From CAZNEZ01 sp964572475 (lineage in GTDB: Bacteria; Bacillota; Clostridia; Lachnospirales; Lachnospiraceae), in the NCBI GenBank assembly GCA_964572475.1, contig CAZNEZ010000003.1, positions 1 through 64,000 on the forward strand: 64,000 nt of DNA, in the 5' to 3' direction. Positions 50,733 to 59,601 of this stretch are shown one piece after another. The notes beneath the pieces are model-generated. The model was not told where the DNA came from. It was given only the letters and a program-made list of their open reading frames with translations, and ran no database searches. Position 1 is the stretch's first letter. Each line of letters begins with the position of its first letter. The translations under genes and the position numbers were made by a program.

Positions 50733-50960
50733 ATGAACAAGATGCAGATTATGTTCAAAGATACTATGGGAATTATGGATTTTGTTAATAAAGTTGGAAA
50801 ATATCCTTATAATATGGATATGAAAAGAGGAAGATTTAATATTGATGCAAAATCATTGATTGGTGTTATGAATATGGGACTTGATAATAAAATTGAGTTA
50901 GTAATATATGATGATAGTTGCGATGATTTAAAAGAAGAAATTCAGCAGTACATTGCTTAA
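50733..50960 (+). CDS. HPr-like protein lacking the phosphorylatable histidine
   Basis: A 75-residue protein. The second half (RFNIDAKSLIGVMNMGLDNKIELVIYDDSCDDLKEEIQQYI) follows the HPr pattern around the Ser46 region (AKSxxGVMxLG). The first half has MGIMDFVNKVGKY where HPr would carry GxHARP, so there is no His15 equivalent. It cannot act as a normal PTS phosphocarrier. The serine of AKSLIG remains, so it could be a Crh-like regulatory protein or simply share the fold. The start at 50733 follows AAGGTGA by five bases; a GTG at 50724 overlaps that site. It is a single gene with its own terminator. Confidence 0.7.
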   Translation: MNKMQIMFKDTMGIMDFVNKVGKYPYNMDMKRGRFNIDAKSLIGVMNMGLDNKIELVIYDDSCDDLKEEIQQYIA

Positions 50961-51015
50961 TGAATAAGAATGATAAAGGGTTTGTATATATAACTAAATA
51001 AAATCATGAGGATAG

Positions 51016-51050
51016 AATGAGACATACTGAATGCTATGTCTCATTTCTTT
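51016..51050 (+). terminator. Terminator of the HPr-like gene
   Basis: AATGAGACATA pairs perfectly with TATGTCTCATT around an eight-base loop and is followed by TCTTTTT. Confidence 0.85.
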
Positions 51051-51090
51051 TTAAATTGAAAAAATGAAGGAAATTAGAGCTACAGTTTGA

Positions 51091-51119
51091 TTGTAAATAA
51101 ATGTAATATTTGATATAAT
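51091..51119 (+). promoter_or_regulatory. Promoter of the EAL gene
   Basis: TTGTAA (51091-51096), a 17-base spacer and TATAAT (51114-51119), 35 bases before the start codon. Confidence 0.65.
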
Positions 51120-51153
51120 GTAGTACATAACTATTACGGAAAGAAGAAAATAT

Positions 51154-53085
51154 ATGGATTATGTTTTTGAATATAATTACTGTGCTATTTTAGTGTATCT
51201 AATTATTCTGTTTACGCACTTTTTAAATAAGAATACACATAGATTACATAATAGAGTATTTGGAGCACTTATCATTGTAGGATTAGTTGGAACAATTATT
51301 AATATTTTAAATGCATATGGAAATATGCACACAGATACATGTGCTGAACCAATCCTAAACTTTTTAAATTATGCGTATTTTTTATGCTTAAATATAAGTC
51401 CATTTCTATATGCTATATATACTAATGCACTTACAGAGAATAAGATTGTTAGAGAAGGAAGATTCAGAAGAATTATATTGTTTTTACCGATATTGATTTC
51501 AATATTGATTATTATTACAAACAAATGGACTAATTTCGTATTTGGATATAATGATAAAATGGAATACTATAGAGGAAATCTACAGTTTATTCTTTATATT
51601 GTAGCTATATTCTATGGTATATATGGAGTTGTTAAGGTTGTCAGGGGAATAAGCACTTTGTCAATTAGAATTAAGGTTAGCGTGACATTGTTTTTTGTTA
51701 TGGGACTTGTTACTGCACTTATTCAATTGATTGATTCTAGAGTTCTGATTCAGTATTTTGGATTGTCTATTTGTACAATGCTTATTTATCTTACTATTCA
51801 AAAGACGGATGAGTCTGTTGATGAAAATGTTGGAGTATTTAATAAGCACAGCTTTGACAATATATTTACTATTAACTGTAAAATGAATAATGAAATGCAT
51901 CTTTTACTTATTAATATAGAAGAATTAAAATTAATGAGTCAGACTATTGGTGGAGAGAGAACCAATGAAATACTTAGAAGTATAGGAGAGTTTCTTGAAA
52001 TATTATCAGAGAAAAATGTATATTTTTTAGACCATTATACGTTTTGTATTATGTATATGGATAAGAATAATATTAGAATAGATAGTAATATACAAAGTAT
52101 TATAGAGAGATTTAATAGCACATGGGAGGAGAATGGAAACAAGATTCATCTCGAATGCAGACTTATGAGCATTGCAACTCCGCATGATGTATCTAATATT
52201 GATGCATTTTATTTTTGTAATAATACTTTTAGAAAATTTGAAAAAAGAAACTCTAATGTAATTTTAATTAATGACATTGATTTGGAAAAAGCTGATAGAA
52301 GAGTAAAGATTGCAAGCTGTATTAATTCAGCTATAGAGAATGATTATTTTACAATGTATTATCAGCCTATATACTCATATGATAAGAATAAAATTAATTG
52401 TGCTGAGGCATTGATAAGATTAATTGATCCAGAAATCGGATTTATATCGCCAGATGAGTTTATTCCTATTGCAGAAAAAAATGGAAGTATACTTAAGATT
52501 GGTGAGATAGTATTTAATAAGGTATTTAAATTTATAAGAGACACAGATATAGCAGATTTGGGCTTAGAATATATAGATATCAATTTATCGGTAGTACAAT
52601 GTATGCAGGAGGATTTGGTTGAAAAAGTACTAAGTCTTATTGATAAATATAATATTAAAAAAGAGCAGATTAATCTTGAGATAACTGAGACGGCATTAGC
52701 GACATCTCCTAAGATATTACTTAAGAATATGAAAGAACTTACTGATAAAGGAATAAGCTTTTCATTAGATGATTTTGGGACAGGATATTCTAATATATCG
52801 TCGCTGACAGAATTACCACTACATATTATAAAATTTGACAGAACTCTTGTGAATATGGCTTCAGATAAGAAAAAAGGAAGAATGGTAATTAATAGTTCTG
52901 CTGCAATGGTTAAACAAATGGGAATGGAGATAGTAGCTGAAGGTGTAGAAGATAAAGAACAGCTGGATATGATAATAGAGATGGGAATTAATTATATTCA
53001 AGGATATTATTTTTCTAAGCCATTGCCACAGGAAAAATTTATTGAATATTGTCATACGGTTACATTTTCTCCCGACTCGAAATAA
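51154..53085 (+). CDS. Membrane EAL-domain c-di-GMP phosphodiesterase with degenerate GGDEF
   Basis: A 643-residue protein. About seven N-terminal membrane helices (residues ~8-220, 7TM-sensor-like) precede a degenerate GGDEF domain (~235-375) in which LDHYTFC stands where GGDEF should be, so it is not a cyclase. The EAL domain (~385-635) is intact: CAEALIRL, INLEITETA, DDFGTGYS, IIKFDRT, VAEGVED and IQGYYFSKP. It should hydrolyse c-di-GMP at the membrane in response to an unknown ligand. The start ATG follows GGAAAGAAGAAAAT. The gene ends in a convergent region packed with repeats and the tRNA-Gly gene. Confidence 0.92.
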   Translation: MDYVFEYNYCAILVYLIILFTHFLNKNTHRLHNRVFGALIIVGLVGTIINILNAYGNMHTDTCAEPILNFLNYAYFLCLNISPFLYAIYTNALTENKIVREGRFRRIILFLPILISILIIITNKWTNFVFGYNDKMEYYRGNLQFILYIVAIFYGIYGVVKVVRGISTLSIRIKVSVTLFFVMGLVTALIQLIDSRVLIQYFGLSICTMLIYLTIQKTDESVDENVGVFNKHSFDNIFTINCKMNNEMHLLLINIEELKLMSQTIGGERTNEILRSIGEFLEILSEKNVYFLDHYTFCIMYMDKNNIRIDSNIQSIIERFNSTWEENGNKIHLECRLMSIATPHDVSNIDAFYFCNNTFRKFEKRNSNVILINDIDLEKADRRVKIASCINSAIENDYFTMYYQPIYSYDKNKINCAEALIRLIDPEIGFISPDEFIPIAEKNGSILKIGEIVFNKVFKFIRDTDIADLGLEYIDINLSVVQCMQEDLVEKVLSLIDKYNIKKEQINLEITETALATSPKILLKNMKELTDKGISFSLDDFGTGYSNISSLTELPLHIIKFDRTLVNMASDKKKGRMVINSSAAMVKQMGMEIVAEGVEDKEQLDMIIEMGINYIQGYYFSKPLPQEKFIEYCHTVTFSPDSK

Positions 53086-53094
53086 AATCATAAT

Positions 53095-53182
53095 AAAAAA
53101 GCGCTTGTCGGCACAAGCGCTTGGAAGAATGCGAGGCATTCTTCTTAAATGTTTCACGCTACTGCGTAATTTCCTATTATAT
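53095..53182 (-). repeat. Structured repeat, copy B1 (minus strand)
   Basis: Read on the minus strand this is the 85-bp unit: ATAGGAAATTACGCAGTAGCGTGAAACATTTAAG, a first hairpin AGAATGC/GCATTCT with a CTC loop, then AAGCGCTTGTGCCGACAAGCGCTT and six T. Compared with copies A1/A2, both arms of the first hairpin changed together, so pairing is kept. The second hairpin and its loop are unchanged. Confidence 0.88.
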
Positions 53183-53240
53183 AAAAAAGCGCTTGTCGGC
53201 ACAAGCGCTTGGAAGAATGCGAAGCATTCTTCATAAATGT
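53183..53240 (-). repeat. Structured repeat, truncated copy B2 (minus strand)
   Basis: It has the terminal hairpin and the first hairpin (AGAATGC/GCATTCT, here with a TTC loop). The box is cut after ACATTTATG: from about 53240 the sequence stops matching and runs into a fragment of the tRNA-Gly 3' end. It is tandem with B1. Confidence 0.85.
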
Positions 53241-53248
53241 ACATTGTA

Positions 53249-53269
53249 GCGCGAGACAGGAAGTCGAAC
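53249..53269 (-). repeat. Partial copy of the tRNA-Gly 3' end
   Basis: GCGCGAGACAGGAAGTCGAAC matches the 3' end of the tRNA-Gly gene at 53411-53430 (GCGCGAGACGGGAATCGAAC) with one substitution and one inserted base, in the same orientation and about 160 bases away. It covers the acceptor and T-stem region, which is the usual attachment site for integrative elements. Confidence 0.65.
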
Positions 53270-53362
53270 AATACCTTGCAAGCAAGGTATAACAAGTTGC
53301 AAGTCATGTTATTAAATTGCCTATATATTTGCTGCAACTTGATGGCTTCTCTCTACAGTTTT

Positions 53363-53409
53363 GCGCTTAAAAAAATAGAATACCACGTTAGTGGTATTCT
53401 ATTTTTTTA

Positions 53410-53414
<5 letters not shown>
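53363..53414. terminator. Perfect 52-nt palindrome, tRNA-Gly terminator
   Basis: Twenty-four bases beginning GCGCTTAAAAAAATAG are repeated exactly in reverse complement around GTTA. For the tRNA on the minus strand it gives a stem followed by T7 within the 3' arm. The outer GCGC of one arm is the 3' end of the tRNA gene itself. Confidence 0.85.
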
Positions 53415-53481
<67 letters not shown>

Positions 53482-53508
53482 ACAGCTTTTTTGCTGAACA
53501 CAGATGAT

Positions 53509-53537
53509 ATCTTACTATAACTATTCTACTTTGTCAA
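53509..53537 (-). promoter_or_regulatory. Promoter of tRNA-Gly
   Basis: On the minus strand TTGACA (53532-53537), a 17-base spacer and TAAGAT (53509-53514), about 27 bases before the mature tRNA 5' end. Confidence 0.8.
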
Positions 53538-53594
53538 TGATTTTTGGGTAAAAAGATTAATTTTACAAAAAAAGTTAATATTAAAGAGGGGGTT

Positions 53595-55751
53595 ATGCGT
53601 AGCAAAAAAGGAATGGGGGGAGAATTAATAGGTGTAAAGGGAACAGCTCTTACATTTGGAGAGAATATCCCATATAGCACAACATACAAGATGCCAGAAG
53701 GATATAAATTAGGAAGTGTAACAGGACAGTTTACAATTACTTCAGATGCTAATTCAAATGTAATTAAAGTTGTATATGTAAAGGATACATTTGGATATAC
53801 AGTCAACTATTATCAGGATTCCTTAGATGGAGCTAAGATTGGTACAGATGGCGGTACAGCAGAATTCGGAAAAGATGTAACATCACTTGTTAACAGTAAC
53901 CTTTATAAGCCAGAAGGCTATAAGAACGGCGTTGTTAGTGGTCAGACAGTAATAACAGCAATAACAACAGACAATGTAATTAATGTTCTTTATACAAAGG
54001 ATTCATTTGACTACACAATTAAGTATTACAAGGATTCAGTATCAGAAGATAACTTTATAAATGAAACAAAAGTTAATGATGCAGTATTTAATTCAAATAT
54101 AACAGTAGATAAATTTGCTTTCTTAAGCGAAGTACCTGGATATGAAGGACCTGGAACAGTAGATGGAAATCTTAAAGTTCAGGCAGACAATAATCAGGTT
54201 ATTACAGTTGTATATGGTAAAGCAGATATAACTTATAAGATTAATTACTATCTTGATGAAGTATCAGATTCAACACTTCAGTATACAACATCAGACCTTA
54301 AGGCAGAATTTGGAAGCCAGGTTGAGATTCCTCTTACAGGGCATTCAGTAACAGGATATAAGTCAGAAGGTAAAGTAGTAAGTAATAATGTTTCAGCAGA
54401 CAATAAGTTTACAATTACAGCAGATGCAGCTAATAATGTAATAAATGTTGTATATGAAAAGGATACATTTAGCTATACAATCAATTATTATAAGGATTCA
54501 GTATCAGCAGAGAATTATTTAGATGGTACAGATGGTACAGGAACATTTGGTAGTACAATTACAGTAGATGATACTGAGTTTGCACCAGAAGGATATAAGG
54601 TTCCTGGAACAGTTACAGGTTCACTAGTAGTTCTTGCAGACAACAATCAGGTAATAAATGTTGTATATACAAAGGATATATTTGGATATACAGTAAACTA
54701 TTATCAGGATTCCTTAGATGGAGCTAGTCTTGGAACTGACATTGGCAGTGCAGCATTTGGAGCTGATGTTAAAGATCAAGTTGCAGTAGATTTATTCAGA
54801 CCAACAGGCTACAATGCAGGAGTTGTAAGTGGTAATACAATAATTACAGCTAATGCAGAAGCAAATGTAATAAATGTAGTATATACAAAAGGACAGTTTG
54901 CTTATCAGATTCAGTATTTTAAGGATACAACAGATGAAGCTAACATGATTGATAAAGTCGATGGTAATGGAATCTTTGGTGATAAAATAACAGTAGATGA
55001 TACTGCATTTGCACCAGAGGGATATATAGTTCCAGGAACAATAGTAAGTGGAGAAACAACAGTTCAGAATGATAATTCACAGGTAATTAAGGTTCTTTAT
55101 ACAAAGGCTGATATTAATTATACAATTAATTATTATCAGGATGAAGTATCAGAAGATGGATTTATCACTAGAGATGCAGGTTCAGTTGAATTTGACTCAG
55201 ATATTGCAGTTGATACTGACAAATATATTCCAATCGGATATAAGGCAGGAACAGTTGTGAATGGTGAACTTGTAGATGGAAATCTTCATATATCAGCTAA
55301 TGCAGAAGAGAATGTAATTGATGTACTATATGAGAAAGCAACATTTGGATATGTAGTTAATTACTATATTGATAATGAGTTAGTTGATAGTGCTGAGCTT
55401 GAAGCATTATTTGGAACAGTTATTTCAACATATCCAGAGACTACTGTTGACCTTACAGGATGTGAATTTGACTCGGCTACAACACCAATTACAATTGGAA
55501 CCGAAGAAAATGTTATTAATGTATATTATGTAACAACAGAAGTAATTCCAGATGAAGATGTTCCACTAAATAGGCCAGAGATTATCATTCCAGAATCAAT
55601 GGAAGATATCGTTGATGAAGAAGACCCAACAGATGCACCAAAGACAGGTGATAACGACAATGCAATTTTATATGCAGGACTTATGTTAACATCAGCAGCG
55701 GTAGCAGGAATGACCAAGGCAAAGAAGAAAAAAGAAGAAGACGAAGCATAA
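53595..55751 (+). pseudogene. 5'-truncated sortase-anchored surface protein with MucBP-like repeats
   Basis: A 718-codon frame. It holds eight repeats of ~66-80 residues beginning FGYTVNYYQDS-like and ending NVINVVYTKD-like, plus a leading partial repeat that starts only at TFGENIPYSTTY. The C-terminus has a Pro/Asp/Glu stretch, the sortase-type motif APKTGD, a hydrophobic helix (AILYAGLMLTSAAVAGM) and a Lys/Glu-rich tail. No signal peptide and no N-terminal domain exist. The frame begins inside a repeat, and only the tRNA-Gly promoter, pointing the other way, lies upstream. GAGGGGG precedes ATG 53595, but export is impossible without a signal sequence. It is probably a remnant of a larger adhesin gene. 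Confidence 0.75.
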
Positions 55752-55787
55752 ACTTGAAAGTTTTCTGACATAATTAGATAGTAGAAG

Positions 55788-55828
55788 ATGAGCTATTGAA
55801 GCCAAAATGGTGGAGATAGCTCATTTTT
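55788..55828 (+). terminator. Terminator of the surface-protein gene
   Basis: ATGAGCTAT pairs with ATAGCTCAT, with an inner GCC/GGT, followed by TTTTT. The ~200 bases between this and the ABC exporter hold no gene or clear promoter. Confidence 0.8.
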
Positions 55829-56025
55829 ATATGATAGGATTAGGGTGTCAGAAGGTACTCTTTATAACTGATACTAGCATATTGCACAAATAGCGGCATG
55901 ATTTTATGACTTTGGGAGATATTTAGCAGTTCTTAGCATTCTTCTTGAATTTATTTGAATATCTGATAAAATAGTGTGACTGAATAAATAAAAATTTTGC
56001 AATAAAATATTAGAAATGGAGAATT

Positions 56026-57792
56026 ATGAGAAAATTAGCTAGATATCTTAAATATTTTAAAATAGAAGTCACCATTGGTCCGTTATTTAAGTTCCTTGAA
56101 GCAGTGTTTGAACTTATTGTTCCATTAGTAATGGCTAAGATTATAGATATTGGAATTGCAGGTAATGATAAGTCATATGTGTTAAAGTCAGGTGCATTAA
56201 TGGTATTACTTGGAGTTTTGGGACTTTGCTTTGCTTTAATATGTCAATATCTTGCGTCTAAGGCATCGCAGGGAGTCGGAACAATGATTAGAGATGATAT
56301 GTTTAGTCACATCAATGCCCTTTCACATGCAGAAATAGATAAGATAGGAACAACATCATTAATTACAAGGATGACCAATGATGTTAATCAGATTCAGGTT
56401 GCAGTTGCAATGCTAATAAGATTAGTAGTAAGAGCCCCATTTTTAGTAATAGGAGCAACTGTAATGGCCATAATGATAGATGTTAAGCTATCTATGATAT
56501 TCCTTGTAATGGCAGTGCTTGTAGCGTTAGTGCTATATTTTATTATGAGCCGTTCAATTCCATTTTATAGAGTAATACAGAAAAAACTCGATAAAGTTTC
56601 ATTTATTACAAGAGAAAATCTAATTGGCTCAAGAGTTGTAAGAGCATTTACAAAACAAGAAAAGGAAAAAGAAAAATTTAATAATGCTAGTGATGATCTG
56701 GCAGATACCGCTATAAAAGTAGGCAAACTTTCAGCGATACTCAATCCCCTTAATCTCGTAATCCTTAATTTTGCAATAGTAGCAATAATATGGTTTGGAG
56801 GATTTCAAGTAGATAATGGAGAGCTGACACAGGGAAAAGTAATAGCACTTGTTAATTATATGACACAGATTTCCATAGCACTTGTGGTAGTGGCTAATCT
56901 TGTAGTTGTATTTACAAAAGGAGCAGCAAGTGCAGCCAGAATAAATGAAGTATTTGATTTGACATCAAGTGTTAATAATAATGATAAAAATATGAATGAC
57001 GTAGCTGCAAAGGGAGAAGCAAAGATTGAATTTAGAGATGTAAGCTTCTCTTATCCGAATTCTCCAGAACTATCGCTAATGAATATTAATTTTAGAATAA
57101 ATGCAGGTGAAACAATAGGAATAATAGGAGGTACAGGCTCTGGTAAAACAACACTTTTACAGCTTATGCCAAGATTCTATGATGCAACATCAGGTAATGT
57201 GTTAGTAGATGGAATCGATGTCAGAGACATAGATAAAGATGCGTTAAGACACAAATTTGGAATAGTACCACAAAAGGCAGTCTTATTCACCGGTACGATA
57301 AAGGAAAACCTCCAATGGGGCAAAGAAGACATTACAGATGATGAAGCATTTAGGGCAATAGAGATGGCTCAGGCATCAGAATTTGTAAATGAACTTCCTA
57401 AAAAGCTAGATTCTAAGATGATTCAAGGAGGAAAGAGCCTTTCAGGAGGTCAAAGACAGAGAATGTCAATTGCAAGAGCAATTGCAAGGAATCCAGAGAT
57501 ATTAGTTCTTGACGATAGCTTTAGCGCTCTTGATTACGCAACAGATGCAAAATTAAGAGCAAGTATAGCGAAACTAAAGAAAAATTCTGAGGATAATGTA
57601 GATAACGGTCTTATAAAACCTATGACTGTAGTAATTGTGTCACAGAGATGCAATACAGTTAAAAATGCAGATAATATAATAGTTATGGACGATGGAAAAG
57701 TTGCAGGTATAGGAAAACATGATGAATTATTTGAATCTTGTGAGCTTTACCGTGAAATATATTTATCACAGTTAAAGAAGGAGGAAGAATAA
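56026..57792 (+). CDS. Heterodimeric ABC exporter, subunit with degenerate catalytic site
   Basis: A 588-residue half-transporter with six membrane helices (residues ~15-310) and a nucleotide-binding domain. Walker A is GGTGSGKTT, the signature LSGGQRQRMS is canonical, and Walker B reads LVLDDSFSALD, with Asp in place of the catalytic Glu. This Asp and the partner's unusual signature are what heterodimeric exporters such as TM287/288 or BmrCD show. It probably exports drugs, lipids or peptides; the substrate is unknown. The start ATG follows AAATGGAGAATT. Its stop overlaps the next gene's start by one base (TAATG). Confidence 0.93.
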   Translation: MRKLARYLKYFKIEVTIGPLFKFLEAVFELIVPLVMAKIIDIGIAGNDKSYVLKSGALMVLLGVLGLCFALICQYLASKASQGVGTMIRDDMFSHINALSHAEIDKIGTTSLITRMTNDVNQIQVAVAMLIRLVVRAPFLVIGATVMAIMIDVKLSMIFLVMAVLVALVLYFIMSRSIPFYRVIQKKLDKVSFITRENLIGSRVVRAFTKQEKEKEKFNNASDDLADTAIKVGKLSAILNPLNLVILNFAIVAIIWFGGFQVDNGELTQGKVIALVNYMTQISIALVVVANLVVVFTKGAASAARINEVFDLTSSVNNNDKNMNDVAAKGEAKIEFRDVSFSYPNSPELSLMNINFRINAGETIGIIGGTGSGKTTLLQLMPRFYDATSGNVLVDGIDVRDIDKDALRHKFGIVPQKAVLFTGTIKENLQWGKEDITDDEAFRAIEMAQASEFVNELPKKLDSKMIQGGKSLSGGQRQRMSIARAIARNPEILVLDDSFSALDYATDAKLRASIAKLKKNSEDNVDNGLIKPMTVVIVSQRCNTVKNADNIIVMDDGKVAGIGKHDELFESCELYREIYLSQLKKEEE

Positions 57793-59549
57793 TGAGTAAT
57801 AAAGGAATTTTCAATAATAAAGGAATTCTAAAAAGACTATTATCATATATGAAGCCTTATTCAAGTTTGCTGGTTACGGCTATGGTTTGTGCAGTTGTAG
57901 GTGTATCCATGACATTACTTGCTCCAGTTATAATAGGAAATGCTATTGATTATATAATTGACAAAGGAAATGTTGATTTTAATAGTGTTGCAAAACAGAT
58001 GATTCTTCTTGCCGTAACCATAATGATAGGTGCATTTGCTCAATGGTTTATGACATATTGTACCAATAAAGTAACTTATAGAACCGTAAAGGACCTTAGA
58101 GAGGAAGCATTTGCAAAGCTTAATAGTGTTCCCCTTAAATATACAGATACAAGGGCTCACGGCGATATTATTAATAGTATAATTAATGATATAGACACAG
58201 TATCAGATGGACTTTTACAGGGTTTTGCATCACTTTTAACAGGCGTAATAACAATAGTTGGTACACTTGGCTTTATGGTGGCGATAAATCCTGTTATTGC
58301 AATAGTTGTAGTGGCATTAACCCCATTGTCATTCTTTGTTGCAACATTTATTTCAAAGAGAATATTTTCTAAATTCAGAGAACAGTCAGCAATTAGAGGA
58401 GAGCTTACAGGATATATTGAAGAAATGATAGGAAATCAGAAGCTCGTAACTACTTATTCAGGTGAAGAAAAAATATGCGAAGAATTCAGTGAGATAAATC
58501 AAAGATTAAATAAAGTGGGAGTATTAGCTCAGTTTTACTCGGCTCTTACCAATCCATGCACAAGATTTGTTAACGGACTTGTATATGCAGCAGTAGGTGT
58601 TATTGGTGCCATAAATGTCATTAATCTTAGATTATCAGTAGGACAGTTATCATGTTTTTTATCATATGCTAATCAGTATACCAAGCCATTTAATGAAATA
58701 TCGGGTGTAGTAGCGGAACTACAGTCAGCATTTGCGTCAGCTAAACGAGTATTTGATATAATAGATGAAGAAGATGAGGTATCAGACGAGGAAGCAATAC
58801 CATTTGATGAGGAAGCAAAAAATATTAACATAGATAATATAAGCTTTTCATATGTTCCTGAAAAACCTCTTATAGATGGATTTAGCCTTGATGTAAACAA
58901 AGGACAAAAGATAGCTATCGTTGGACCAACTGGCTGTGGTAAAACAACATTTATTAATCTATTAATGAGGTTTTATGATGTTAATTCAGGCAGTATTATG
59001 ATAAATGGAACGGACATAAAGGATATAAAGAGAGCCGACCTAAGAAAACAGTTTGGAATGGTGCTACAGGATACATGGCTATTTTCAGGGACAGTAAGAG
59101 ATAATATTGCATATGGAAAAGAAGATGCAACAGATGAAGAAATTATAGAAGCTTCAAAAGCAGCGTATGCACATAGTTTTATAAAAAGACTAAAAGATGG
59201 ATATAATACAGTGATATCAGAAGAGGGAGGAAATATTTCAACTGGTCAAAAACAGTTACTTTGCATAGCCAGAATAATGCTTACTAAACCTCCGATACTT
59301 ATACTTGATGAGGCTACAAGTAATATTGACACCCGTACAGAAGTAAAGATTCAAAAGGCATTTGATAAAATGATGGAAGGAAGAACAAGTTTTGTTGTTG
59401 CACATAGATTATCGACTATCAGAGAAGCAGATGTAATATTAGTAATGGATAAGGGACATATTATTGAGCATGGAAATCATGATGAGCTATTAAAAATAAA
59501 TGGTTTTTATGCAAGATTATATAGAAGTCAGTTTGCAGTTGTAGAATAA
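57792..59549 (+). CDS. Heterodimeric ABC exporter, subunit with catalytic Walker B
   Basis: A 585-residue half-transporter, six helices plus nucleotide-binding domain. Walker A is GPTGCGKTT, the signature is NISTGQKQ (non-canonical), Walker B LILDEATSNID keeps the catalytic Glu, and the H-loop is VAHRLST. It pairs with the preceding subunit so that one ATP site is active and one is degenerate. It is translationally coupled to that gene by one base, with AAGGAGGAAGA before the ATG. The pyr promoter -35 element lies in its last codons. Confidence 0.94.
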   Translation: MSNKGIFNNKGILKRLLSYMKPYSSLLVTAMVCAVVGVSMTLLAPVIIGNAIDYIIDKGNVDFNSVAKQMILLAVTIMIGAFAQWFMTYCTNKVTYRTVKDLREEAFAKLNSVPLKYTDTRAHGDIINSIINDIDTVSDGLLQGFASLLTGVITIVGTLGFMVAINPVIAIVVVALTPLSFFVATFISKRIFSKFREQSAIRGELTGYIEEMIGNQKLVTTYSGEEKICEEFSEINQRLNKVGVLAQFYSALTNPCTRFVNGLVYAAVGVIGAINVINLRLSVGQLSCFLSYANQYTKPFNEISGVVAELQSAFASAKRVFDIIDEEDEVSDEEAIPFDEEAKNINIDNISFSYVPEKPLIDGFSLDVNKGQKIAIVGPTGCGKTTFINLLMRFYDVNSGSIMINGTDIKDIKRADLRKQFGMVLQDTWLFSGTVRDNIAYGKEDATDEEIIEASKAAYAHSFIKRLKDGYNTVISEEGGNISTGQKQLLCIARIMLTKPPILILDEATSNIDTRTEVKIQKAFDKMMEGRTSFVVAHRLSTIREADVILVMDKGHIIEHGNHDELLKINGFYARLYRSQFAVVE

Positions 59550-59567
59550 AGTTTATTTTGCTATAAT
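59539..59567 (+). promoter_or_regulatory. Promoter of the pyr cluster
   Basis: TTGTAG (59539-59544, overlapping the end of the ABC gene), a 17-base spacer and TATAAT (59562-59567). The leader to pyrC is under 30 bases, too short for a PyrR-type attenuator. Confidence 0.6.
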
Positions 59568-59601
59568 TAAATAAATTAGTATGATTTGAAAGGAAAAGCC
59601 G

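Noticed and set aside
59550..59601. PyrR-binding attenuator before pyrC
   Set aside because: The leader is under 30 bases after the promoter, with no room for the anti-antiterminator and no terminator hairpin.
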